DNA of 64,000 bases from Cherax quadricarinatus (lineage: Eukaryota > Arthropoda > Malacostraca > Decapoda > Parastacidae), in the NCBI RefSeq assembly GCF_038502225.1, contig NC_091298.1, positions 44,094,663 to 44,158,662 of the forward strand. Reading direction: 5' to 3'. The notes beneath the pieces were generated by a model. It had not been told where the DNA came from and did no database searches. It saw only the letters and a list, made by a program, of their open reading frames with translations. Of this stretch, positions 9,519 through 18,512 are shown piece by piece. Position numbers and translations under genes: made by a program. Numbering within the stretch: the stretch's first letter is position 1; each line of letters begins with the position of its first letter.

Positions 9519-10424
9519 AGGGAGGGATGGTTAGGGGGGGTAGGTGGTGTGGTTTATAGATCCGTTATACCTCTCTGTCGTGTAGGCTCAAAATTTAGTC
9601 CCAGCTGTCTTTCCTAGTAATGCTACTCTCTCCACTTATTGCCCTTTCTGGATTTAAGTATCAATTATTGCTGGTTATTATCCTATTCCTTGTTAACATT
9701 GAGAGAGGACTTCCTAGCTGCCTAGGTATTCTTACTGCTAATAACTACTGGTAGTAATACTGCCTTACCCCTATGTTACCCCTCACTAGACTGCTGTCCT
9801 CCCACACTCGTCAACACTATCTGACTTTACCTATGCTATTTGTACTCTAATTCTGGTAATAGCTTGCAGGAGTGAGTGACCAGTATCTAACAGTGATGCA
9901 AGGCCAGAAGCCAGAGCCTGCAACATGCAAACCACAAATAGGTGAGTGATACTTGCGCTGGCAACGGTGCGGTGACAAGTTGCCAGATGCTGATGACGAA
10001 GTCGTCGTACGTAGGCCTTAAATCCCTATTTTGGAGATCCTTCACCCGTGATGTTTATAACCATATATTCTCATACATCCCGCTTCCTCACACGATGTCA
10101 CTCTTCACTGATGATAGTATACACTTCACATTATATACACTTCACTTTATATGTTTAATGGCACACAACTTGTCATGACGTCACTGCTTAAGCAGGCCTA
10201 CTGCTGCCACCTTCCCTTGTTATATATTTTATTTTTCCTTTCTCCTTTTGCTTATTAACTTTTTCACTCTCACTGTATGGTGCCCCACATTTCACTTGTT
10301 AGCCAAACGCTGGTAATTCTTGAACACCCACTTCCACACTCACTTTGATCTTTGTATGTTTGAATCTGTGTGGCAACAGCTCCTAGTAGACCCACAACGG
10401 TTTGGTAGTAGACCCACAACGGTT
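9519..10424. other. Unannotated non-coding stretch
   Basis: No gene, SINE or LINE block recognised. Small open frames have no recognisable motif. A direct duplication of GTAGACCCACAACGGTT occurs at about 10386-10424 just before the VNTR. Confidence 0.5.
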
Positions 10425-11490
10425 GTGTGTGTGTGTGTGTGAGAGAGAGAGAGCCGGGTGCGAGGCTTGTGTGTACTCACCTAATTGTACTCACCTAATT
10501 GTGGTTGCAGGGGTCGAGACTCAGCTCCTGGCCCCGCCTCTTCACTGATCGCTACTATGTGTGTGTGTGAGAGCCGGGTGCGAGGCTTGTGTGTGTGTGT
10601 GTGTGAGAGCCGGGTGTGAGGCTTGAGTGTGTGTGTGAGAGAGAGCCGGGTGCGAGGCCTGTGTGTGTGTGTGTGAGAGCCGGGTGCGAGGCTTGTGTGT
10701 GTGTGTGAGAGAGCCGGGTGCGAGGCTTGTGTGTGTGTGTGTGTGAGCCGGGTGCGAGGCTTGTGTGTGTGTGAGAGCCGGGTGCTAAGCCTGTGTGTGT
10801 GTGTGAGAGCCGGGTGCGAGGCCTGTGTGTGTGTGTGTGTGTGTGAAAGCCGGGTGCGAGGCTTGTGTGTTTGTGAGAGCCGGGTGCGAGGCCTGTGTGT
10901 GTGTGAGAGAGCCGGGTGCGAGGCCTGTGTGTGTGTGAGAGAGCCGGGTGCGAGGATTGTGTGTGTGTGAGAGCCGGGTGCGAGGCTTGTGTGTGTGAGA
11001 GAGAGAGCCGGGTGCGAGGCTTGTGTGTGAGAGCCGGGTGCGAGGCTTGTGTGTGTGTGTGAGAGCCGGGTGCGAGGCTTGTGTGTGTGTGTGTGAGCCG
11101 GGTGCGAGGCCTGTGTGTGTGTGTGAGAGCCGGGTGCGAGGCTTGTGTGTGTGAGAGAGAGAGCCGGGTGCGAGGCTTGTGTGTGTGTGTGAGAGCCGGG
11201 TGCGAGGTTTGTGTGTGTGTGAGAGCCGGGTGCGAGGCTTGTGTGTGTGTGAGAGCCGGGTGCGAGGCTTGTGTGTGTGTGAGAGCCGGGTGCAAAGCCT
11301 GTGTGTGTGTGTGTGTGTGAGAGCCGGGTGCGAGGCCTGTGTGTGTAAGAGAGCCGGGTGCGAGGCTTGTATGCGTATGAAAGTGAGAGCCGGGTGCGAT
11401 GCCTGTGTGTGTATGAAAGTTAGAGCCGGGTGTGAGACTTGTGTGTGTATGTGTGAAAGTGAAAGCCAGGAGCGAGGGCTGTGTATGTGA
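10425..11490. repeat. VNTR of about 28 units built on GAGAGCCGGGTGCGAGGCTTG(TG)n
   Basis: Each unit has a 20-bp near-constant core followed by a variable TG run, so the period varies from about 26 to 40 bp. The same core plus TG run occurs once at 2034-2058, exactly at the LINE-A 3' junction, so the array probably arose by amplification of such a junction. Long minus-strand frames (Ala-Ser-His-Pro-Ala-Leu-Thr-His repeats) are by-products of the repeat. Units decay toward 11350-11490. Confidence 0.93.
10469..10556 (-). mobile_element. LINE-A copy 5: 3'-tail-only fragment inside the VNTR
   Basis: TACTCACCTAATT twice, then GTGGTTGCAGGGGTCGAGAC and CTGGCCCCGCCTCTTCACTG, flanked on both sides by TG runs and by VNTR core units. 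It is another extreme 5' truncation. Confidence 0.85.
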
Positions 11491-11520
11491 AAGTGAGAGA
11501 CTTACGAGGCTGTGGACAGG

Positions 11521-11652
11521 CAGGGGGGGGGGAGACAGGCAGGGGGGACTGGTAGGGGGGACAGGCAGGGGGGACTGGTAGGGGGGACAGGCAGGGGGGA
11601 CAGGCAGGGGGGACTGGTAGGGGGGACTGGTAGGGGGGACTGGTAGGGGGGA
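11521..11652 (+). repeat. 13-bp G-rich minisatellite, G-quadruplex candidate
   Basis: Nine G6 runs recur at exact 13-bp spacing (units GGGGGGACTGGTA and GGGGGGACAGGCA) after a longer G run at about 11523-11532. Four runs with 7-nt loops satisfy a G-quadruplex pattern on the plus strand. Confidence 0.92.
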
Positions 11653-11880
11653 ACCATACTAATAAATGTGCACAAAACTGATGTACTGTTGCATAATGAA
11701 GATCCTTGTAAATAATTTATTTTTTTTTCACCAGTGACCTCATATCAATATACTTATAAATCACAAGGATATATGATAATAAGAATAATGCAGTATACCT
11801 CTCAGAATTTTGCTTGACAGATTACGCTGAACTTAGGGACTATTTGACTAGTGTTGAGTTGGATAACTTGACCAATAATA
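11653..11880. other. AT-rich non-coding stretch
   Basis: Nothing recognised except a short poly-T run near 11721. Confidence 0.5.
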
Positions 11881-12190
11881 GTATATCTTTATTTCTACAA
11901 GTACATTTACAAGGTATACAGTCCTAGTTGACATCAATGACATACTACTATGTAAAAAGCCGCTTGATATGCGGAGCATTTCGGGAAAATTAATTTAATT
12001 TTGTTCCAGGATGCGACCCACATAGTCGACTAACACCCAGATACCCATTTTATACTGAGGAGTGAACAGGTATAACCGGTGTAAGGAAAGATGTTCAAAG
12101 TTTCCACCCTTTGCCGGGAATCAAACCCGGACGTTCAGTGTGTGAAATGGAAGGTGTTGTCAGCAGGCCACGAGCCTGGTTTACCACACG
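11881..12190 (-). mobile_element. tRNA-derived SINE (SINE-1), reversed copy
   Basis: Read on the minus strand, a tRNA-like head with box B GGTTTGATTCC (12127-12117) is followed by the shared SINE-1 body (TTACACC, TACCTGGGTGTTAGTCGACTA-like block, GTGGGTCGCATCCTGG). The 3' part is different from the copy at 2142-2444: it reads GAAATGCTCCGCATATCAAG, GGCTTTTTACATAGTAGTAT and ends in AATAAAGATATAC, so two SINE subfamilies share a head but have different tails. Confidence 0.85.
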
Positions 12191-12302
12191 ACAGCAGACA
12201 TACAAGACATTTTATTATAGATACGTTCCTGTATCCTGTTTATATAAATCAAAGTGACTTTGAGGTTAGTTAAACTACAATGAGATCACTGTCACCTCAC
12301 TT

Positions 12303-12346
12303 GATATTATGATTATAATCAAAAAGAAGCGCTAAACCACAACCTC
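12303..12346 (-). repeat. Short dispersed repeat (TTAGCGCTTC tail), copy 1
   Basis: On the minus strand it reads TGTGGTTTAGCGCTTC then TTTTTGATTATAATCATAAT. The same block occurs at 50637-50680 and 51428-51483. It looks like the 3' end of a SINE or LINE. Confidence 0.65.
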
Positions 12347-12808
12347 ACATGGTACCTGCGCCCCAGATATTATACCGGTTTCAAAAATTTTTAGTGAATT
12401 TTTGCTGATATGTAAGTGGTATAAAAGTTTGTATAGAAAATCAAAGAGAATAAATAGAATAAATACAACAAATCTAAGATAATATGTAGTAAACTTAGAT
12501 GTAGAACTTTGAAAAAATATACATATTGGGATTATTCTAAAATTATCAATGACTTTATACCGAGACTGAAGTGATGTTATGAGATGATATAGAAGGAAAA
12601 TGTAAACATCAATATTAGGAGGAGAACTAAAGAAATGAGCTAAAATTAGAGTATAGGAATAAGAAGATAGGTTAGTTGATGATCTTGATCCTGATGATGA
12701 ATACTAAGAAATGTTTTACAAAAGAGTGGGTTGTCTTTGATGATAATGTTATGAGTCCTAATTCATTAGGATATTAAAACTCTGTTATACCAACAAAAAA
12801 TGAAAAGA
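12347..12808. other. AT-rich non-coding stretch
   Basis: No gene or known repeat recognised. Confidence 0.5.
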
Positions 12809-13091
12809 TTGAACTAGGATGTAACACGTCACTGTGTACCTTTGTAATCATTGTGTTGAACTAGGATGTAACGCGTCACTGTGTACCTTTGTAATCATTG
12901 TGTTGAACTAGGATGTAACGCGTCACTGTGTACCTTTGTAATCATTGTGTTGAACTAGGATGTAACGCGTCACTGTGTACCTTTGTAATCATTGTGTTGA
13001 ACTAGGATGTAACGCGTCACTGTGTACCTTTGTAATCATTGTGTTGAACTAGGATGTAACGCGTCACTGTACCTTTGTCATCATTGTGTTA
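12809..13091. repeat. 47-bp tandem repeat, six copies
   Basis: Unit begins TTGAACTAGGATGTAACGCG and ends ATCATTGTG. Unit starts are at 12809, 12856, 12903, 12950, 12997 and 13044. Copies 2-5 look identical; the first has ACACGTC for ACGCGTC and the last is slightly shortened. The TGAACT...GGATGTAA words also occur in the 55-bp satellite but I do not claim homology. Confidence 0.95.
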
Positions 13092-13186
13092 ATACAGAGT
13101 CACTTATGTATTGGTTTAACTTTTGTAATGTACATCTTATCAAAGCATTTATTAAATTTTGAAGACTAAAATATGTATGGCATATA

Positions 13187-13310
13187 TTAACTTGACTCAC
13201 GAAATCGTAATGACACGATTGCAAACAAACCATACCACGGGCGGGGATAGAACCCGCGATTAGAGAGTCTCAAAACTCCAGACCGTCGCGTTAGCCACTG
13301 GACCAGCTAG
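13187..13310 (-). mobile_element. tRNA-derived SINE (SINE-2), minus copy of an inverted pair
   Basis: Read on the minus strand it has a tRNA-like head: box-A-like TGGTCCAGTGGCTAACGCG and box B GGGTTCTATCCC, followed by GGTATGGTTTGTTTGCAATC and GTCATTACGATTTCGTGAG. The head is the mirror of the copy that starts 32 bp away. Confidence 0.8.
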
Positions 13311-13342
13311 AAATATACCTAGTTGGACGAATATTAGTGTGG

Positions 13343-13426
13343 CTAGCTGGCCCAGTGGCTAACGCGACGGTCTGGAGTTTTGAGACTCTCTGATCGCGGG
13401 TTCTATCCCCACCCGTGGTATGGTTT
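13343..13426 (+). mobile_element. tRNA-derived SINE (SINE-2), plus copy of an inverted pair
   Basis: Same 84-bp tRNA-like head as the reversed copy at 13228-13310, with only three mismatches. It stops right after GGTATGGTTT and lacks the body. The pair could fold into a long hairpin if transcribed. A 35-bp direct duplication (ATATTGTTTTTACC...) follows at about 13430-13490. Confidence 0.8.
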
Positions 13427-13504
13427 ATGTCATATATTGTTTTTACCGTTGAAATATAAACCATATATTGTTTTTACCATTAAAATGTAAACGTACCAAG
13501 GGGG

Positions 13505-14168
13505 AGGAGAAAAGTTAGATGCTAGATGAATATATAAAGGGGCAACTGAAGAGAAGACAAGAGCGAATGAAAACGAAGAGAAAAGGGACGAAGTAAACAG
13601 AGGCGGTGAACAAATAACGGACCTTTATTAAAGTCCGTTACTATCTTGTATGTAGAAGGATCGTGAAGGTCATGAGAGTGGACAAAATAACGAAGGTAAT
13701 GGGCATCACGGCGATTGTTCAAGGATGGAACATTCGCTTATGCATATAGACTCTAGACAGGAGAGGAGCGAAAAGCAACTGGACTTAAACGTAATCCTTG
13801 ACGATGGATGGGATCAAGTTTAGAAAGATTTGCGGGAGGGGCTGCAGAATATATCTGGTCGCCATAGTCTTGATTCGATAAAATTAGAGCTGATCCGCCT
13901 CCCACGAAAGTTGAGCGAGGGGTTTAAGGAGGTTCAGCCGACTATGACAAGTTGCTTTCAGGGAGGTAATGTGAGGTTTCCAGGACCAATGGCGATCAAA
14001 CAGGAGGCCGAGAAATCTGACCGTATCACTTTGAGGGATACGAAAGCCGTACAGGTACAATAAAGTATCAGAGACAAATGAACGTCTGACGAAAGAAATT
14101 TGTTTCATTTTAGCACCAGAAAATTTAAACCCATGTGAAGTGGCCCAATGGAAAACACTGTTGACAAC
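13505..14168 (-). pseudogene. LINE-E ORF2, RT C-terminal part
   Basis: From the array outward on the minus strand: NSVFHWATSHGFKFS, then FLGLLFDRHWSWKPHI, both standard blocks in Jockey/I-type RTs after the catalytic loop. Further on, 13722-13522 encodes DAHYLRYFVHSHDLHDPSTYK, a C-terminal block of the same family. Frame changes lie between the two (near 13880 and 13725). The first 90 codons read in the same frame as the array. Confidence 0.85.
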
Positions 14169-15570
14169 ATTCTGGAGTGAGGCTGCTACTAGGCAACAGT
14201 CAGCAGCATTCTGGAGTGAGGCTGCTACTAGGCAACAGTCAGCAGCATTCTGGAGTGAGGCTGCTACTAGGCAACAGTCAGCAGCATTCTGGAGTGAGGC
14301 TGCTACTAGGCAACAGTCAGCAGCATTCTGGAGTGAGGCTGCTACTAGGCAACAGTCAGCAGCATTCTGGAGTGAGGCTGCTACTAGGCAACAGTCAGCA
14401 GCATTCTGGAGTGAGGCTGCTACTAGGCAACAATCAGCAGCATTCTGGAGTGAGGCTGCTACTAGGCAACAGTCAGCAGCATTCTGGAGTGAGGCTGCTA
14501 CTAGGCAACAATCAGCAGCATTCTGGAGTGAGGCTGCTACTAGGCAACAATCAGCAGCATTCTGGAGTGAGGCTGCTACTAGGCAACAGTCAGCAGCATT
14601 CTGGAGTGAGGCTGCTACTAGGCAACAGTCAGCAGCATTCTGGAGTGAGGCTGCTACTAGGCAACAATCAGCAGCATTCTGGAGTGAGGCTGCTACTAGG
14701 CAACAGTCAGCAGCATTCTGGAGTGAGGCTGCTACTAGGCAACAATCAGCAGCATTCTGGAGTGAGGCTGCTACTAGGCAACAGTCAGCAGCATTCTGGA
14801 GTGAGGCTGCTACTAGGCAACAGTCAGCAGCATTCTGGAGTGAGGCTGCTACTAGGCAACAGTCAGCAGCATTCTGGAGTGAGGCTGCTACTAGACAACA
14901 ATCAGCAGCATTCTGGAGTGAGGCTGCTACTAGGCAACAGTCAGCAGCATTCTGGAGTGAGGCTGCTACTAGGCAACAGTCAGCAGCATTCTGGAGTGAG
15001 GCTGCTACTAGGCAACAGTCAGCAGCATTCTGGAGTGAGGCTGCTACTAGGCAACAATCAGCAGCATTCTGGAGTGAGGCTGCTACTAGGCAACAGTCAG
15101 CAGCATTCTGGAGTGAGGCTGCTACTAGGCAACAGTCAGCAGCATTCTGGAGTGAGGCTGCTACTAGACAACAGTCAGCAGCATTCTGGAGTGAGGCTGC
15201 TACTAGGCAACAATCAGCAGCATTCTGGAGTGAGGCTGCTACTAGGCAACAATCAGCAGCATTCTGGAGTGAGGCTGCTACTAGGCAACAGTCAGCAGCA
15301 TTCTGGAGTGAGGCTGCTACTAGGCAACAATCAGCAGCATTCTGGAGTGAGGCTGCTACTAGGCAACAGTCAGCAGCATTCTGGAGTGAGGCTGCTACTA
15401 GGCAACAGTCAGCAGCATTCTGGAGTGAGGCTGCTACTAGGCAACAGTCAGCAGCATTCTGGAGTGAGGCTGCTACTAGGCAACAGTCAGCAGCATTCTG
15501 GAGTGAGGCTGCTACTAGGCAACAGTCAGCAGCATTCTGGCGTGAGGCTGTTACTAGGCAGCAGTCAGCA
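14169..15570 (-). repeat. 39-bp in-frame minisatellite inside LINE-E RT, 36 copies
   Basis: Period is exactly 39 bp, thus 13 codons, so the RT frame runs through it without a stop (13884-15644). On the minus strand the unit reads NAADCCLVAASLQ. The outermost unit (15535-15570) is the most divergent (GADCCLVTASRQN) and follows directly on the catalytic SVDDFAIACA, so the unit was copied from RT sequence next to the active site. Other copies differ by only a few recurrent single-base variants (CAACAG/CAACAA, ACTAGG/ACTAGA). Because the unit has no stop in several frames, long plus-strand frames appear too; these are not genes. Confidence 0.95.
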
Positions 15571-16930
15571 CCTGCGCAAGCTATAGCAAAGTCATCAACA
15601 GAGTGATAACCAAATATTAGATGGGAGAACAGAGGCCAGATCATTTACAGCTAGTAGAAAACAAGTGGGGCTAAGAACAAATCCCTTCATCTTGGACAAG
15701 GTCTTGGGAAAAGCAAATTATTAACCGGAACACAGAAATGTCTGTCCGATAAGAAGTTTTTAAGGAAAAGTGTCAGATTGCCTCAGGGGCCTAAGGAATG
15801 AATTTGGGCCAAGACGTTATATTTCCAAGTAGTGTTATATGTCTTTTCAAGATCAAAAAAGACTACGATAACCGAGGGGTTACTAACAGAGGCATTACGA
15901 ACATGGTTATCTAAGCAGAATAAGGGGTCAATAGCAGAGCGGCCGTTACGAAAGCAAAATTGACTACTGGAGAGACTATTGAGTGTCTCTATATACCTCA
16001 TGAAAAGTCTATTTATTAAAGTCCCATCAACCTGCAAACTGCACTGGTAAGAGCAATGGAACGATAGTGCGAGGTATCATGGCCCGAAGTACCTGGTTTA
16101 AGAAAAGGTAGAACAACGGCAGTTTTCCACAGCTGGGAAAGAACCCCTTGCGATCAAATATGATTAAAGAGACGTAAGAGGACTGCAAGGGCTGACAGAT
16201 GTAAATACTGAAGCATACGAATATGAATGCCATCATACCCAGCTGACTAGTTTAGAAGCTTAAAAGGCACAATATAAGACTCGTTTCTGCTAGATGAAAA
16301 GTCTAAAGACAGTAACTCCTTTGCAGACTTGGAGGAAAGAAACGAGGGGAACAGATGGAGTCCCTGAGAAATACGGACAAGATGATTTTCAATCACTGTG
16401 GCAACTTCAAGAGGTCTTGCAATGCTAACACCGGCAACCCGAAGAATGGGAGCAGGGTCTGGAGAGTACTTGCCACTCAGTTTCCGTATTTTTTCCAAAC
16501 TGCATTCATAAAACAAGCCAAAGTGACGGTAGAAACATAATCCCGCCAACAAGTGCGTTGAGCTTCATGGATGACACGACGGGCAACCGACCTCACTCGC
16601 TTAAAATCAAGGAGTCGCTCTGTGGTCATATTGTAACTATATCGTCCCCATGTAGCAAGTTTCAAACGTACTATACGAGCACAAGGAGACCACCAAGGCA
16701 CGCATTTCTGAGAGCACCTACTCGAGGTTTGAGGGATTGAACGTGAGGCCGCGGTTCAAAAAAGCAGTTGTAATAGCTCATCAGTGAAGAACGAAGAAGG
16801 TTCCTCACCAAAAATATTTTGACACGAGTAAAAGTCCCAAATCGCCAGTCCAAATTGCCAATGTAGACTTCGAGGAGGTCGAGAACACGAACGGGAAGTA
16901 AGGAGGATAGGAAAATGATCGCTGTCATTT
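15571..16930 (-). pseudogene. LINE-E ORF2, RT N-terminal part and linker
   Basis: Contains SVDDFAIACA (catalytic loop, about 15600), LKNFLSDR, motif A VVFFDLEKTYNT (with the catalytic Asp, near 15850), QFCFRNGRSAIDPLF, and further upstream the GTSG..YR..ALTS region near 16110. Stops and frameshifts occur roughly every 100-250 bp. Upstream linker frames 16247-16928 keep short blocks only (EVATVIENHLV, SPCARIVRLK). Confidence 0.8.
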
Positions 16931-17175
16931 AAATGCAGGAACACAGACCAGGCAAAGCCGAGTGTAGTTGATGAGCAGCAAACTGGGGGATCAGTGCAAG
17001 AGAGAGAGAGAGAGAGAGACGGAGATTGAATGCAAGGGTTAAAATGGGTGAGAGTACCCTTATTTAAAACATGGAGGGGAAGAGAAGTGAGAAGAGCCTC
17101 TAACTGATCGGCACGAGAGTCACAGTGAGACTCTCCCAGGGGAAATGATGAGCACTAAAATCCATCATTGGTTTT
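16880..17175 (-). pseudogene. LINE-E endonuclease remnant
   Basis: Two EEP-nuclease landmarks survive in different frames: DFSAHH next to WES near 17150 (the usual GDFNAHH block) and LNDSDHFPILL near 16925 (the SDH block that carries the catalytic Asp-His). The N-terminal half of the domain is not recognisable. Frameshifts separate the blocks. Confidence 0.7.
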
Positions 17176-17305
17176 GTCTCCTTAATTTATTTGGAGATAT
17201 CCACAAGCGTTTCAGATGACAAGGAAGGGGGAGGGTGAGTAAAGATCGGAAAGACGATGGAAGTTACCAAAGAAGGGGGGAGGGAATGGGAGGTAGTTAA
17301 CTTGG

Positions 17306-17445
17306 GAAGAAACATGGGAGGGGACAGGAGAGGAAGAAACTTGGGTGGGGACAGGAGAGGCAGAATCTTGGGAGGGAACAGGAGAGGAAGAAACTTGGGA
17401 GGGGACTGGTGAGGAAGACACTTGGGAGGGGACAGAAGAGGAGGG
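17306..17445. repeat. 27-bp minisatellite in the LINE-E ORF1 tail, about five copies
   Basis: Unit GAAGAAACTTGGGAGGGGAC plus AGGAGAG, period 27 bp (nine codons, VSSSPVPSQ on the minus strand). Copies differ at several positions, so this array is older than the 39-bp one in the same element. Confidence 0.85.
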
Positions 17446-17584
17446 GACTGTGCGAGGGGTAAGGATGAACCGCCACACCCATAACACACAGTAAAAGGTA
17501 AAGTACCAGGCACAGAGACTGGAAAGGAAAAATGTCTGGGAAGGATAAGTGAAGGAGGGGTTAAAGAAGATTTGAATTTTAGAG

Positions 17585-17688
17585 ATTACCTAGAGTTTAC
17601 CTGGAGAGGGTTTCCGGGGTTAACGCCCCTGCGACTCGGTCTGAGATCAGGCCTCATGGTGGATCAGGGTCTGATCAAGGGTTTAACT
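17585..17688 (-). mobile_element. LINE-B 3'-tail fragment inserted in LINE-E ORF1
   Basis: AGTTTACCTGGAGAGGGTTT, then CCGGGGTTAACGCCC and AGGCCTCATGGTGGATCAG match the 3' end of LINE-B at 40029-40110, in the same orientation. No clear target-site duplication. Confidence 0.75.
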
Positions 17689-18512
17689 TTGGAGAAGTAG
17701 AGAGGCGAAGGAAAGGTATAGTTTTGGAAAGTGTACACATAGATACATGCGAGCCACAAGATGAAGATTCAAGGACAGTTTGAGGCGACGAGGTAGAGAC
17801 CTCGGAGTTCAGGGCTGCAAAAGAGTTAGAAACAGAGGTGACTGTGGAAGTTGTGACCACAGAGGAGATTGTGGAATTAGGTGACACCCAGGATAGAGGC
17901 CGCTTAGTAACTAAAATAAGAAAGTCGTAGAAGTCTCCCTTGGAGGTGGAGATAAGAGACTCATGGCGTAGGTGAAACCATCTTTCTCTTTGAGACAGCG
18001 GATTTCTCGTTCTTTTAAGTAAACTTGGCAAAGGTGTGAATAAGCTGGGTGAGTCTCATTAAGGCAAGAGGGAGGTAGGCTGCAGGATGTTTTGGTGTGG
18101 TCGGCAGCACCACAGACCGGGCATTCTGCCATGGACCTGCAATATTTCACTGGTGGCCGAAGCGCCAACAATTTCTACACTCTTGTGGTGTAGGGATCAA
18201 CTCTCGGACTTGTAAACGATGTCCTACAATGTAAACTGAAGACAGAAGTTCTCGGCAGTCAAAAGTTAAGCGAGTTACATTGCAGGGAAAGCGCCTCCGC
18301 CCGCGGGCAGGTAGTACGTAAGTGTCCACTTTGAGAATTGGGAGGTCTTAGAGCTCACGTTACTCCAGAATGTCATCAGATGTCCGAAAATCATTTTAAA
18401 CATTGGTACCACTACAAGAATTGAGAGAAATGTGTTTTCAAATCGCGACAGGAATATTATCTATGAATGCATGAAGGGAAAGATTGTGGGCCTGGCCTGC
18501 ATTTTGCACCGT

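Larger units (their letters stand above)
13505..18420 (-). mobile_element. LINE-E: old Jockey/I-like non-LTR retrotransposon, near full-length, decayed
   Basis: Minus-strand order: ORF1 with zinc knuckles (18420-17180), endonuclease remnant (about 17170-16900), RT N-terminal half (about 16260-15600), a tandem array inside RT (15570-14169), RT C-terminal half and tail (14168-13505). Frames are broken many times outside the array. A LINE-B tail fragment is inserted at 17585-17688. The array is much more uniform than the rest of the element, so it is younger than the element. Confidence 0.85.
17180..18420 (-). pseudogene. LINE-E ORF1 (zinc-knuckle gag-like protein), broken
   Basis: 18329-18147 encodes ...ELIPTPQECRNCWRFGHQ, the start of a CCHC knuckle. 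18171-17911 encodes MAECPVCGAADHTKTSC, a second knuckle, then a SCLNETHPAYSHLCQVYLKE block, the pattern of Jockey/I-type ORF1 nucleic-acid-binding domains. Downstream (17510-17190) the product becomes Ser/Pro-rich and contains a 27-bp in-frame repeat. Frames change at about 18150, 18000 and 17690. Confidence 0.8.

Noticed and set aside
10555..11295. 246-codon minus-strand frame in the VNTR
   Set aside because: Translation of TG and GCCGGG repeats; same type of frame in other registers.
13884..15644. 586-codon minus-strand frame (and 488- and 469-codon plus-strand frames) over the 39-bp array as a repeat-protein gene
   Set aside because: Unit length is a multiple of three and lacks stops in several frames, so long frames are inevitable. 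Flanks identify it as LINE-E RT.
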